Source: Anaeromyxobacter soli
GTDB taxonomy: Bacteria; Myxococcota; Myxococcia; Myxococcales; Anaeromyxobacteraceae
DNA length: 64,000 bases
Direction of reading: 5' to 3'
Assembly (NCBI RefSeq): GCF_022808855.1
Contig: NZ_JAKZLF010000022.1
Coordinates: forward strand, 22,289 to 86,288
The position numbers and the translations under genes are program-made. Under the pieces are notes generated by a model that worked only from the letters and a program-made list of their open reading frames with translations, was not told where the DNA came from and searched no databases. Of the stretch, positions 1 through 7,620 are shown piece by piece; positions within the stretch are counted from its first letter, which is position 1, and the number at the start of each line of letters is the position of its first letter.

Positions 1-1
1 C

Positions 2-604
2 TCGGGGGTCGAGGAGGCGCTGGCGCCGCGCCTGGGCCGCGCCGCGTCGGAGCCCGCCGCGGCGCTGGCCATCGAGCTCACGGTCACCGCCGGACACGTC
101 TCCGGGCGCGCGCGGCTGCTGCTGCCGCCCGCCGCGCTCCGCGCGCTGCGCGGTGCGCCGGCCTGGGACGGCGCCGCCGCGGGGCTGCGGATGGTGGCCT
201 CGCTGCGCGGCGGCGAGGCCGCGCTCGGGCGCGAGGAGCTCGCCGCGCTCGCGACCGGGGACGTCGTGGTGCTCGACGGCACGGCGGAGCCCAGGGCCCT
301 GGTGCTCCCGGGCGGCGCGCGGCTCGCGGGACGTCTCGAGGATGGAGCCTTTCACGTGGAGGAGATCGACATGACGGATCGGATGGCGCAGCTCCCGGTG
401 GTGCTCGAGGTCGAGCTCGCCCGGGTGGAGGTGACCCTCGCCGAGCTCGCCCGGCTGGAGCCGGGAGCCACCCTGCCGCTCGCGCTCGATCGGCGCGGGA
501 TCGTGACCCTGCGCGCGGGCGAGCGCGCGCTCGGGCGCGGCGAGCTCGTGGACGTGGACGGCGCGATCGGCGTCCGGATCGTGAGCCTCGAGGTGGCGCC
601 GTGA
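2..604 (+). CDS. sctQ: Type III secretion C-ring protein SctQ (YscQ/FliM-FliN like), C-terminal part
   Basis: Cytoplasmic sorting-platform (C-ring) component of a type III export apparatus. The gene is cut by the window edge; reading frame 2 is open from base 2 to the stop at 604, about 200 residues. Two SpoA (surface presentation of antigens) domains can be read in tandem. The first covers roughly residues 63-115 of the fragment. The second is the last 75 residues, with the FliN-like pattern LPVVLEVELARVEVTL and GRGELVDVDGAIGVRI. Tandem SpoA domains in one chain are typical of SctQ of non-flagellar systems, whereas flagella split them between FliM and FliN. The stop overlaps the GTG of the next gene. 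The missing N-terminus leaves FliM or FliN fusion variants possible. Confidence 0.8.
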   Translation, partial: SGVEEALAPRLGRAASEPAAALAIELTVTAGHVSGRARLLLPPAALRALRGAPAWDGAAAGLRMVASLRGGEAALGREELAALATGDVVVLDGTAEPRALVLPGGARLAGRLEDGAFHVEEIDMTDRMAQLPVVLEVELARVEVTLAELARLEPGATLPLALDRRGIVTLRAGERALGRGELVDVDGAIGVRIVSLEVAP

Positions 605-957
605 TCGCCGCATTGCGCCTCGCGGCCGGGAGGTCTCGCCGGCTCGCGCTGCCCATCGCCGGGGCGGCGGTGGTCGCCGCGGCGCTCGCCTTCGCGCCCG
701 GCGGGCTCGGTCCGATCGCGGCCCGCGCCGGCCTCGTGGCCGCCGCGCTCGCGGCCGCGGCCGTCCTCGCGCGCCGCCGCGTGGCCCCTCCGGCGACGAC
801 CGCGCTCGCGCTCGTCTCCCGGGCCTCGCTCGCCCGCGACGCCGGCGTCGCGCTCGTCGAGGTGGACGGTCGGCGACTCGTGGTGGGCTACGGACCTTCG
901 GGGGTCCAGCTCCTCGCCGAATCGCGGAGGGCGTCGCCGGAAGGGAGCGCGCCGTGA
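601..957 (+). CDS. FliO-like small membrane protein of the type III export apparatus
   Basis: 118 residues from a GTG that overlaps the sctQ stop (GTGA). Two hydrophobic stretches, about residues 18-32 and 40-58, are followed by a small cytoplasmic domain reading LVSRASLARDAGVALVEV-DGRRLVVGYGPSGVQLL. This matches the FliO pattern (basic/hydrophobic start, LVEV-GRRLLVG, then VQLL). FliO assists assembly of the FliP (SctR) ring of the flagellar export gate and sits just before fliP in flagellar operons, as this gene sits just before sctR. Non-flagellar type III systems normally lack it, so its presence beside a tandem-SpoA SctQ is unusual. Similarity is judged by eye in a short, low-complexity protein, so confidence is moderate. 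Confidence 0.65.
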   Translation: MIAALRLAAGRSRRLALPIAGAAVVAAALAFAPGGLGPIAARAGLVAAALAAAAVLARRRVAPPATTALALVSRASLARDAGVALVEVDGRRLVVGYGPSGVQLLAESRRASPEGSAP

Positions 958-1628
958 CGCCGCTCGCCCTCGCCGCCGGCCCCGTGGCGGACCGGCCCGC
1001 CGAGCTGCTCGTCCTGCTCGCCGCGCTCGCCGTCGTCCCCGCCGCGCTCGTCATGCTGACCTCGTTCCTCAAGATCGTCGTCGTCCTCTCGATCGCCCGC
1101 TCCGCCCTCGGCGCGCCGCAGGTCCCTCCGAACACGGCGGTCACCGGCCTCGCCCTCGTGCTGACGGCGCTCGTGATGGCGCCGGTCGGCGAGCGCGCGG
1201 TCGCCGCCATGCGCGAGGCCGCCCCCGCGGAGCGCGGGATCGCGGGCACGCTCGCGCAGGTCGAGCGCGGCGCCGAGCCGCTCCGCGGGTTTTTGGCGCG
1301 GTTCGCGCGGCCCGACGATCGCGCCGCGTTCGTGGACGTCGCCCGCCGGCTGCGCGGGCCGGGCGCCACGCCGCCGGGCGAGCAGGAGTTCGCGGTCCTC
1401 GCCCCGGCCTTCGTGGTGTCGGAGCTGCGCCGGGCGTTCACGATCGGCTTCCTCGTGTTCGTCCCGTTCCTCGTCGTCGACCTCGTCGTCTCGAACGTGC
1501 TCCTGGCGCTCGGGCTCACCCAGCTCTCCCCCACCTCCGTCGCCCTGCCCTTCAAGCTCCTCCTCTTCGTCGCCGTCGACGGCTGGAAGCTCCTCGCGCG
1601 CGCGCTCGCGCTCTCGTACGCCGGGTGA
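954..1628 (+). CDS. sctR: Type III export gate protein SctR (FliP/YscR family)
   Basis: 224-residue polytopic inner-membrane protein; five copies form the core of the SctRST export gate. The GTG start overlaps the previous stop. Early residues read LLVLLAALAVVPAALVMLTSFLKIVVVLSI, close to the FliP N-terminal block, then come a central soluble loop (about residues 85-155) and the C-terminal FliP signature PFLVVDLVVSNVLLALG followed by ALPFKLLLFVAVDGW. Length agrees with SctR (about 215-245). Unlike many flagellar FliP proteins there is no long cleavable signal. Lies in the canonical order sctR-S-T-U-V. Confidence 0.95.
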   Translation: MTPLALAAGPVADRPAELLVLLAALAVVPAALVMLTSFLKIVVVLSIARSALGAPQVPPNTAVTGLALVLTALVMAPVGERAVAAMREAAPAERGIAGTLAQVERGAEPLRGFLARFARPDDRAAFVDVARRLRGPGATPPGEQEFAVLAPAFVVSELRRAFTIGFLVFVPFLVVDLVVSNVLLALGLTQLSPTSVALPFKLLLFVAVDGWKLLARALALSYAG

Positions 1629-1900
1629 TCGCCATGGACCCCGCCCTCCTGCACGTCGGCCGCGAGGCGCTCCTCCTCGTCCTCGCGGTGTCCGCGCCGC
1701 CGCTCCTCGCCGCCCTCGCCGTGGGCCTCGTCACCGGCGTCCTCCAGGCGGCGACGCAGATCCAGGAGCCCACCGTCGGCGTCGTGCCGCGGCTCGCGGC
1801 CGTGTTCCTGGCGCTCGCCGTCGCCGCGCCCTGGATCGGCGCGCGCGTCGTCCAGTTCGCCCGCAGCTGCTTCGACCTCCTGCCCCGGATCGCCTCGTGA
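1625..1900 (+). CDS. sctS: Type III export gate protein SctS (FliQ/YscS family)
   Basis: 91 residues with two transmembrane helices (about 15-40 and 55-78), the FliQ/SctS size and topology. The linker motif TGVLQAATQIQEPTVGVVPRL matches the conserved family block. SctS packs around the SctR ring in the export gate helical assembly. GTG at 1625 overlaps the sctR stop; an in-frame ATG at 1634 (MDPALLHVG) is the other possible start. The stop overlaps the GTG of sctT. Confidence 0.93.
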   Translation: MIAMDPALLHVGREALLLVLAVSAPPLLAALAVGLVTGVLQAATQIQEPTVGVVPRLAAVFLALAVAAPWIGARVVQFARSCFDLLPRIAS

Positions 1901-2673
1901 CCCCGCCCTTCCCTCCCGAGCTCGCGGCCCGCGCCCCGGGCGCGCTCCTCGCCGCCCTGCGCCTCCTCCCGGTGGCCCTGGCGTCACCCTTCCTCGGCGG
2001 CCCGCTCGTCCCGCCGGTGGTGCGCGTCGCGCTCGCCGCGGGCCTCGGCGCGGCCGTCTCCGCGGCCGGCGCGGCCCCGGCGGCGACGGACGCGCTCTCG
2101 CTCGCCGCGGGCGGCGTTCGCGAGCTCGCGCTCGGGGCCGTCCTCGCCTTCCTCGTGAGCGCGCCCGTCGAGGCGGCGCGCGCGGCGGGCCGGCTCGCGG
2201 ACACCTTCCGGGGCGCGACGCTGTCCGAGCTGCACGTCGCGCCCATCCGGCAGCGCGAGAGCGCGGCGGGAGACCTCCTCGCGCACTGGGTGGTGGTCCT
2301 CGCCGCGTGGGCGGGCGGCGACCGGCTCGTCGTGCACGGGCTCCTCTCGACCTTCGTGGCGGTGCCGCCGGGGGCGCCCTTCGCGCTCGCCAGGGCGCTC
2401 CCCGCGGTCCTCGCGGCGGCCGCCGAGCTCGTCGCCGCCGCGGTCGCCATCGCGGCGCCCGCCGCCGCGGGCGTCCTCGCCGCGGATCTCGCCGTCGCGC
2501 TCGTCGCGCGCGTCGCGCCCCAGCTCGGCGCCGTCAACGCGGCGCAGCCGGCGCGCGCGGCGCTCGGGCTCCTCGCCCTCGCCGCGAGCGCGGGCGTCGC
2601 GGGCGGTCGGCTCGCCGCGATGGTCGCGCTCTCGGGCAGGACGGTGGAGGCGGTCGCGGGGGTGGCGCCGTGA
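1897..2673 (+). CDS. sctT: Type III export gate protein SctT (FliR/YscT family)
   Basis: 258-residue, very hydrophobic protein with about six predicted membrane segments, the size of FliR/SctT. The segment FRGATLSELHVAPIRQRESAAGDLL corresponds to the conserved block before the fourth membrane helix. SctT provides one subunit to the SctR5-SctS4-SctT1 gate. Its GTG overlaps the sctS stop, and its TGA overlaps the GTG of sctU. Translational coupling of the whole cluster is inferred from these overlaps. Confidence 0.93.
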   Translation: MTPPFPPELAARAPGALLAALRLLPVALASPFLGGPLVPPVVRVALAAGLGAAVSAAGAAPAATDALSLAAGGVRELALGAVLAFLVSAPVEAARAAGRLADTFRGATLSELHVAPIRQRESAAGDLLAHWVVVLAAWAGGDRLVVHGLLSTFVAVPPGAPFALARALPAVLAAAAELVAAAVAIAAPAAAGVLAADLAVALVARVAPQLGAVNAAQPARAALGLLALAASAGVAGGRLAAMVALSGRTVEAVAGVAP

Positions 2674-3701
2674 GCGGCGACCGGACCGAGGCGCCCACCC
2701 CGAGGCGCCTGCGCGAGGCGCGCCGGCGCGGCGAGGTCGCGCAGAGCCGCGAGCTCACCGGCGCCGCGGCGCTCCTCGGCGGGCTCGCCGCGGTGGCCGC
2801 GACCGGCGGCGCCATCGCGCGCGAGCTCGCGACGTTGCTGCGCGTCCAGCTCGCGCAGGCGGCCGACCCCGCCGCCGTCCCGGCCGCGGCGCTCCACGCC
2901 GGGCTCGCCGCCGTGGCGCGCCTCTCGCTCCTTCCGGCCGCCGGCGCCTTCGCGGCGGCCGCCATCGCCGGCGCGCTGCAGGCGGGCTTCACCTTCGCGC
3001 CGGGCGCGCTCGCGCCCCGGGCCGAGCGCGTGAGCCCGATGGCGGGGCTGCGCCGCCTGCTCTCGCCGGTGAGCCTGCTCGCCGTGCCGCTCGGGCTCGC
3101 CAAGGGGGCGGTCCTGCTCGCCGTCGCCCTGGCGTGGCTCCGCGCGGCCGCGCCGGCGCTCGCCGGCCTCTCCCGCCTCGACGCGCGCGCGCTCTGGGGC
3201 GCCGCGCCGCTCCTCCTCGGGCTCGCCGTGCGGCTCGGGGTCGCCTACGCGCTCCTCGGGCTCGCCGATCTCGCGCTCGCGCGCTTCCGCCACCGGCGCG
3301 CGCTCCGCATGACGCGGGACGAGGTCCGCCGCGAGCACAAGGAGGACGAGGGCGACCCCGCGCACCGGTCGGAGCGCCGCCGCCTGCACCGCGCGCTCCT
3401 CGAGGCCGGCGCGGTCTCGCGGGCGACGGTCGTCGTCGTGAACCCGACCCACGTCGCGGTGGCGCTGCGCCACGACCGCGACGGCGAGGCCGCGCCCCGG
3501 CTCGTCGCGAAGGGCACCGGGCTCGCCGCCGCCCGCATCCGCTCCGCGGCGCGGCGCGCGGGCGTGCCGATCGTGCGCGACGTGCCGCTCGCGCGCGCGC
3601 TCCACCGCCTCGCCGAGGTCGGCGACGAGATCCCGGAGGAGCTCTACGAGGCCGCCGCCGCGGTCCTCGCCCACCTGTACGGCCACACGGAGACGCCATG
3701 A
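2670..3701 (+). CDS. sctU: Type III secretion substrate-specificity switch protein SctU (FlhB/YscU family)
   Basis: 343 residues starting at the GTG that overlaps the sctT stop. The start is fixed by the family N-terminus GDRTEAPTPRRLREARRRGEVAQSRE; a longer in-frame ORF upstream lies inside sctT and is not used. Four membrane segments lie in the first ~210 residues, then a basic cytoplasmic linker (RRALRMTRDEVRREHKEDEGDP). The autocleavage motif NPTH is intact at residues 258-261 (bases 3441-3452), so self-cleavage and substrate switching are expected. SctU closes around the gate and controls the order of export. Confidence 0.95.
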   Translation: MSGDRTEAPTPRRLREARRRGEVAQSRELTGAAALLGGLAAVAATGGAIARELATLLRVQLAQAADPAAVPAAALHAGLAAVARLSLLPAAGAFAAAAIAGALQAGFTFAPGALAPRAERVSPMAGLRRLLSPVSLLAVPLGLAKGAVLLAVALAWLRAAAPALAGLSRLDARALWGAAPLLLGLAVRLGVAYALLGLADLALARFRHRRALRMTRDEVRREHKEDEGDPAHRSERRRLHRALLEAGAVSRATVVVVNPTHVAVALRHDRDGEAAPRLVAKGTGLAAARIRSAARRAGVPIVRDVPLARALHRLAEVGDEIPEELYEAAAAVLAHLYGHTETP

Positions 3702-5722
3702 CCCGCCTGCACTCGATCCTCGCCCGCGTCCGCGGCGCCGGCGACGCCGCCTTCGCCGTCGCGGTCCTCGCCGTCGTGCTCCTCCTCGTCGCGCCCGTCC
3801 CGCCCGCGGCGCTCGACGCGCTCCTCGCCCTGAACCTCGCGGTGGCGGCGACGATCCTCGTCGTGACGCTCTTCGCGCGGGACGCGCTCAGGTTCGCGAG
3901 CTTCCCGACCCTCCTGCTCCTCACGACCCTGTTCCGCCTGGCGCTCAACGTCTCGTCGACGCGCCTCGTCCTCTCGCGCGGGGACGCCGGGCGCGTCATC
4001 GAGGCGTTCGGGCGGGTCGTCGTCCAGGGCAACTACGTCGTGGGCGCCGTCGTCTTCGCCATCCTCACGCTCGTGCAGCTCCTCGTCGTCGCCAAGGGCG
4101 CGGAGCGCGTGGCGGAGGTCGCGGCGCGCTTCACGCTCGACGCGCTCCCCGGCAAGCAGATGGCGATCGACGCGGACGTGCGCGCCGGCGCGATCGACGC
4201 GGGCGAGGCGCGCCGGCGGCGCCGGGCGCTCGAGCGGGAGAGCCAGCTGTACGGCGCGATGGACGGCGCGCTCAAGTTCGTGAAGGGCGACGCCATCGCG
4301 GGCGTCGCGATCGTCCTCGTGAACGTGACCGGCGGGCTCGTGGCGGGCGCGCTCCGCGGGATGGACGTCGGTGCGGCGGCGCGCCGGTACGCCCTCCTCG
4401 CCATCGGCGACGGCCTCGTCTCGCAGCTCCCCGCGCTCCTCGTGGCGGTCTCGGCCGGCGTCGCCGTCACGCGGGTGGCCGCCGAGGACGAGGGCGGCTC
4501 GCTCGGCGGCGAGATCGGGCGGCAGCTCGCGGCCGAGCCGGCGGCGCTCGGGACGGTGTCGGCCCTCCTCGCGGCCCTCGCGCTCGCCCCCGGCCTCCCG
4601 GCGGCGCCTTTCGCGGCGCTCTCCGCCGCCGCGGCGGGCGGTGCGTTCCAGCTCGCCCGCCGGCGCGCGCGGCGCTCCGCCGCCGTTCCCGCCGAGGCGG
4701 CCGCGAGCCCCGCCGATCCCTTCGCCGCGCCCGCGCCGGTCGTCCTCGAGCTCGCCGACGATCTCGTGGCGGCCGCGCGCGCGGAAGATGGGCGGGCGAT
4801 GCGCGAGGCGCTCGCGGCGCTCCGCGACCAGCTCTGGCGCGAGCTCGGGGTGCAGGTCCCCGGCGTGGTCCTGCGTCCCGCGCCGCTCCCGCGCGCGGGC
4901 TGGTCGCTCCTCGTCGACGACGTTCCGGTCGCGTCGGGCTCCGCTCCCGAGGGCGAGCTCCTCGCGCTCGTGGCGCCCGAGGAGCTCGCGCTCGTCGGCG
5001 TCGGGGCGACGGCGGCGACGGACCCCGCGAGCGGCCGCCCCGCGGCGCTCGTCGCCGCCGCGGACGCCGCCCGCGCGTCCGCGCTCGGGCCGGTGCTCGG
5101 CCACCTCGAGCGGATCGTCGCCGAGGCGGGCGGAGCGCTGCGCGGCGCGGCGCATCACCTCGTCGGCGTGCAGGAGGCGCAGGCGCTCCTCGACGCGCTC
5201 GAGCCCACCGCGCCCGCGCTCGTCCGCGAGGCGGGCCGCCAGCTCCCGCCCGCGCTCCTCGCCGAGGTCCTGCGCCGGCTCGTCGAGGAGGGCGTGTCCA
5301 TCCGGCCGCTGCGGACGATCCTGGAGGCGATGCTCGAGGCCGGCGGGCCCGCGCGCGGCGCGGCAGCGCTCGCCGAGGCGTGCCGCCGATCGCTCCGGCG
5401 CCACATCGCGCATCGCTTCGGCCGGGGCGGCCCGCTCGCCGCGCTGCTCGTCGATCCCGCCGCCGAGCGCGCGATCCGCGAGGCCCTCGCCGGTGAGGCG
5501 CTCGCCCTCGACCCCTCCGATGCGCGCGCGCTGCTCGACGCGCTGGACGCGGAGACGCGCGGCGGCGCCGAAGCGCCCGTGATCCTTGCGAGTGCGGACG
5601 TCCGGCGGGCGTTGCGCGGGCTCGTGGCGCCGCGCTTCCCGCAGGTCGCGGTGCTCACCTTCGACGAGCTCCCGCCCGAGCAAGAGGTGCGTCCGGTGGG
5701 GCGGCTCGCCCTCGCCGCCTGA
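3698..5722 (+). CDS. sctV: Type III secretion export gate nonameric protein SctV (FlhA/YscV family)
   Basis: 674 residues from the ATG that overlaps the sctU stop (ATGA). The N-terminal half holds about eight membrane helices and the FHIPEP-family block FPTLLLLTTLFRLALNVSSTRLVLSRG. The segment DALPGKQMAIDADVRAGAID is the conserved cytoplasmic loop. The C-terminal ~330 residues form the soluble domain that makes the nonameric ring and docks chaperone-substrate complexes (LVGVQEAQALLDALE, LRRLVEEGVSIRPLRTILEAML). Last gene of the cluster in this window; a terminator-like hairpin follows at 5747. No secretin, needle or translocator gene is visible here. Confidence 0.95.
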   Translation: MTRLHSILARVRGAGDAAFAVAVLAVVLLLVAPVPPAALDALLALNLAVAATILVVTLFARDALRFASFPTLLLLTTLFRLALNVSSTRLVLSRGDAGRVIEAFGRVVVQGNYVVGAVVFAILTLVQLLVVAKGAERVAEVAARFTLDALPGKQMAIDADVRAGAIDAGEARRRRRALERESQLYGAMDGALKFVKGDAIAGVAIVLVNVTGGLVAGALRGMDVGAAARRYALLAIGDGLVSQLPALLVAVSAGVAVTRVAAEDEGGSLGGEIGRQLAAEPAALGTVSALLAALALAPGLPAAPFAALSAAAAGGAFQLARRRARRSAAVPAEAAASPADPFAAPAPVVLELADDLVAAARAEDGRAMREALAALRDQLWRELGVQVPGVVLRPAPLPRAGWSLLVDDVPVASGSAPEGELLALVAPEELALVGVGATAATDPASGRPAALVAAADAARASALGPVLGHLERIVAEAGGALRGAAHHLVGVQEAQALLDALEPTAPALVREAGRQLPPALLAEVLRRLVEEGVSIRPLRTILEAMLEAGGPARGAAALAEACRRSLRRHIAHRFGRGGPLAALLVDPAAERAIREALAGEALALDPSDARALLDALDAETRGGAEAPVILASADVRRALRGLVAPRFPQVAVLTFDELPPEQEVRPVGRLALAA

Positions 5723-5746
5723 GCGGAGCGATCCCGAAAACGCGCC

Positions 5747-5772
5747 GGGCCGCGGCAGGTTGGCCGCGGCCC
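5747..5772 (-). terminator. Intrinsic-type terminator between convergent sctV and the IHF-like gene
   Basis: Perfect 10-bp inverted repeat GGGCCGCGGC / GCCGCGGCCC with a 6-nt loop. Read on the minus strand, the stem is followed after six bases by TTTT and CGGG, so it best fits termination of the IHF-like gene. No T tract lies on the plus-strand side, though the hairpin could still slow transcripts from sctV. Confidence 0.6.
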
Positions 5773-5803
5773 GCGAGCTTGCCACCCGGGAGAGCGCCGA
5801 GCT

Positions 5804-6166
5804 TCAGGCGCCGGCGGCCACCGGCGGGGTGCCGTCACCCTCGCTGCCCTCGTCCTCGTCGTCAGGCTCGAGCGGCTTCGCGAGCGCCTCCGGGCGGTTC
5901 ACGCGATCCCGGAGCTCCTTGCCGGTGCGGAACAGGATCCCGCGCTTCGGCTTCACCGGAATCACCTCTCCGGTCTTGGGGTTACGGCCCTGGTACCCGT
6001 CGTAGTGCTTCACGTGGAAGGCGCCGAGGCCGCGGATCTCGATGTTCTCTCCGCGACAGAGCGCGTCCTTCATCGAGTCGAAGATCGTCTCGATCGTGGA
6101 CTCCGCCTGCTTCTGCGTGACGCCGCGCTTGACCACGAGGATGTTGATGAGATCCGACTTCAGCAT
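5804..6166 (-). CDS. ihfB: Integration host factor/HU-family DNA-bending protein (IHF-beta-like)
   Basis: 120 residues from ATG at 6166 (MLKSDLINILVVKRG), chosen because the HU/IHF fold starts there; an upstream in-frame ATG adds 35 residues without family similarity. The core reads IEIRGLGAFHVKHYDGYQGRNPKTGE, with the RNPKTG tip of the DNA-binding arm, and ends with the IHF-beta-like FRTGKELRDRVN. An acidic tail (EPDDEDEGSEGD) follows that typical IHF (about 95-100 residues) lacks. Binds and bends DNA in the nucleoid and at sigma-54 promoters. Subunit assignment, beta versus alpha or homodimeric HU, is tentative. Confidence 0.85.
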   Translation of the reverse strand: MLKSDLINILVVKRGVTQKQAESTIETIFDSMKDALCRGENIEIRGLGAFHVKHYDGYQGRNPKTGEVIPVKPKRGILFRTGKELRDRVNRPEALAKPLEPDDEDEGSEGDGTPPVAAGA

Positions 6167-6288
6167 CGGCACTCCGGACGAAAGCTGAGGGCCCGCAAGG
6201 CTCGGCAAGCCCCTCGAGGTTGAGGGGAGCCTAGCCGAAGCCTCCGAAATCAGCAAGGGTTCCAACGGCATGCGCAGTTCTGCGCACT

Positions 6289-6310
6289 GGGGCGGCGCGA
6301 ATCGCGCCCC
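6289..6310 (-). terminator. GC-rich hairpin after yihY
   Basis: Imperfect inverted repeat GGGGCGgCGCG / CGCGCCCC just past the yihY stop on the minus strand. It is followed in that direction by a second small inverted repeat TGCGCA-loop-TGCGCA (6271-6286). There is no clear T tract. It could end yihY transcripts or sit in the leader of the IHF gene. Confidence 0.3.
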
Positions 6311-6313
6311 TGA

Positions 6314-7615
6314 CTACGCGCGCCGCGCCGGCAGCTCGCCCGCTTCCCCGGGGGGAGCAGCCGGCGCCGGCAAGGCCTGCGCGGCGGGCTTTTGTTCGCA
6401 CAGCGCGCGGAAATCCACTGCGGCCAGGCGCTCCTCCGCCCGCTCCTCGATCTCGCGGACGATCCCCGCGACCGGCCCGCGGGAGTGGGGGAGGTCGGAC
6501 GAGCGCCCCACGATGGCCCGGCGCACATCGAGCAACGTCAGCCGCTCGAGCGGCCTCGACGGGACGAGCCCCCCATCCGTGAGGGAGACGACGAGCCCCG
6601 CGTTCCTGAGCGCCGCGAGGACCTCCCCGGCCTCCTCGGCGCCCGAGCCGAGCCTGCTCGCCACGTCGCCCGCGTCGGGCGCGGGCTCTCCCCGGTCGAA
6701 CGCCCTCGCGATCTGGAGCATGGCCTGCCCCGCGAGGATCTCCTTGCCGGTCGGCGACGACGGCTGCGGAGCCCCGTGGATGAGCGCGGTCGCGTACTGG
6801 ATCACGAACGCGAGGCGCGCGCCGAAGAGGAGGATCGTCCAGGAGACGAACAGCCAGAAGATGAAGATCGGGATCGCCGCCACGGAGCCGTAGATCGCGT
6901 GGTACCGGACGATGCCGCCGATCCCGAGCGCGTAACCCCACTTGGCGAGCTCCCAGGCGACGCCCGCGGCCAGGCCGGCGATCACGGCCGACTTGATGCG
7001 GACCTTCGTGTAGGGGACGAGGAGGTAGATGAGCGAGAAGAACGTGCAGGTGAGGAGGGCGCCGCCCGCGACCGCGAGCGCGCGGAAGCCGCTGCTCGCG
7101 AGGAACGCGCGGCCGGTGGCGGCGAGCGTGAGCGAGCCCGCGAGCAGGAGCGGCCCGAGGGTGATCCCCATCCAGTAGATCACCGCCTGCTGCGCGATCG
7201 GGCGCCGGCGCTGCACGCCCCAGATGTCGTTCAGCGCGGCGTCGACGTTCGTGAAGAGGGAGATCGCCGACCAGACGAGGAGCGCGCCGCCCACGATCCC
7301 GGCGCTCGTCGCGTGCGCGTTGGTCACGAAGCGCTGGAGGTACGGCTCGAGCGTGTCTCGCGCGCCGACGGCCAGGTTGGAGATCAGGAACTCGTGGACG
7401 AGCTCGGAGATCTTCTCCATCCCGGTGAAGGCCTGGACCACCGAGAAGGCGACGACGAGGGCCGGGACGAGCGCGAACAGCGTGATGTACGTGAGCGCCA
7501 TGGCCCGCAGGCGCACGGCGTCGCTGTCGAGGACCCGCAGGGCGGTCCCGACGGCGCTCCAGCCGGCCCGGAGGAGGCGGACCACGCGCTCCCGCGTCTC
7601 CGCCGGGCCGGTCAT
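6314..7615 (-). CDS. yihY: YihY/BrkB-family integral membrane protein
   Basis: 433-residue inner-membrane protein with about six transmembrane segments in its first 300 residues. The YihY/BrkB family pattern is clear: LRAMALTYITLFALVPALVVAFSV near the start, IYGSVAAIPIFIFWLFVSWTILLFGARLAFV in the fifth to sixth helix. The family was once called ribonuclease BN but is not the tRNA-processing enzyme; its function is unsettled. The C-terminal ~130 residues look like a winged-helix-type soluble domain (ASRLGSGAEEAGEVLAALRNAGLVV), seen in longer family members. The start lies five bases past the RNase E/G stop, so the two are probably one transcript. Confidence 0.9.
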   Translation of the reverse strand: MTGPAETRERVVRLLRAGWSAVGTALRVLDSDAVRLRAMALTYITLFALVPALVVAFSVVQAFTGMEKISELVHEFLISNLAVGARDTLEPYLQRFVTNAHATSAGIVGGALLVWSAISLFTNVDAALNDIWGVQRRRPIAQQAVIYWMGITLGPLLLAGSLTLAATGRAFLASSGFRALAVAGGALLTCTFFSLIYLLVPYTKVRIKSAVIAGLAAGVAWELAKWGYALGIGGIVRYHAIYGSVAAIPIFIFWLFVSWTILLFGARLAFVIQYATALIHGAPQPSSPTGKEILAGQAMLQIARAFDRGEPAPDAGDVASRLGSGAEEAGEVLAALRNAGLVVSLTDGGLVPSRPLERLTLLDVRRAIVGRSSDLPHSRGPVAGIVREIEERAEERLAAVDFRALCEQKPAAQALPAPAAPPGEAGELPARRA

Positions 7616-7620
7616 CCTCG

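Noticed and set aside
1731..3686. Long minus-strand open frames across the T3SS and other regions (also around 3644-5785 and 10764-13025)
   Set aside because: In DNA of this GC content stop codons are rare on all frames. These translations are rich in Arg, Gly, His and Glu with no motifs and mirror genes on the other strand.
3134..3697. N-terminal extension of SctV to an ATG at 3134
   Set aside because: The extra part lies wholly inside sctU in another frame and has no membrane-protein character; ATG 3698 overlaps the sctU stop as in the rest of the cluster.
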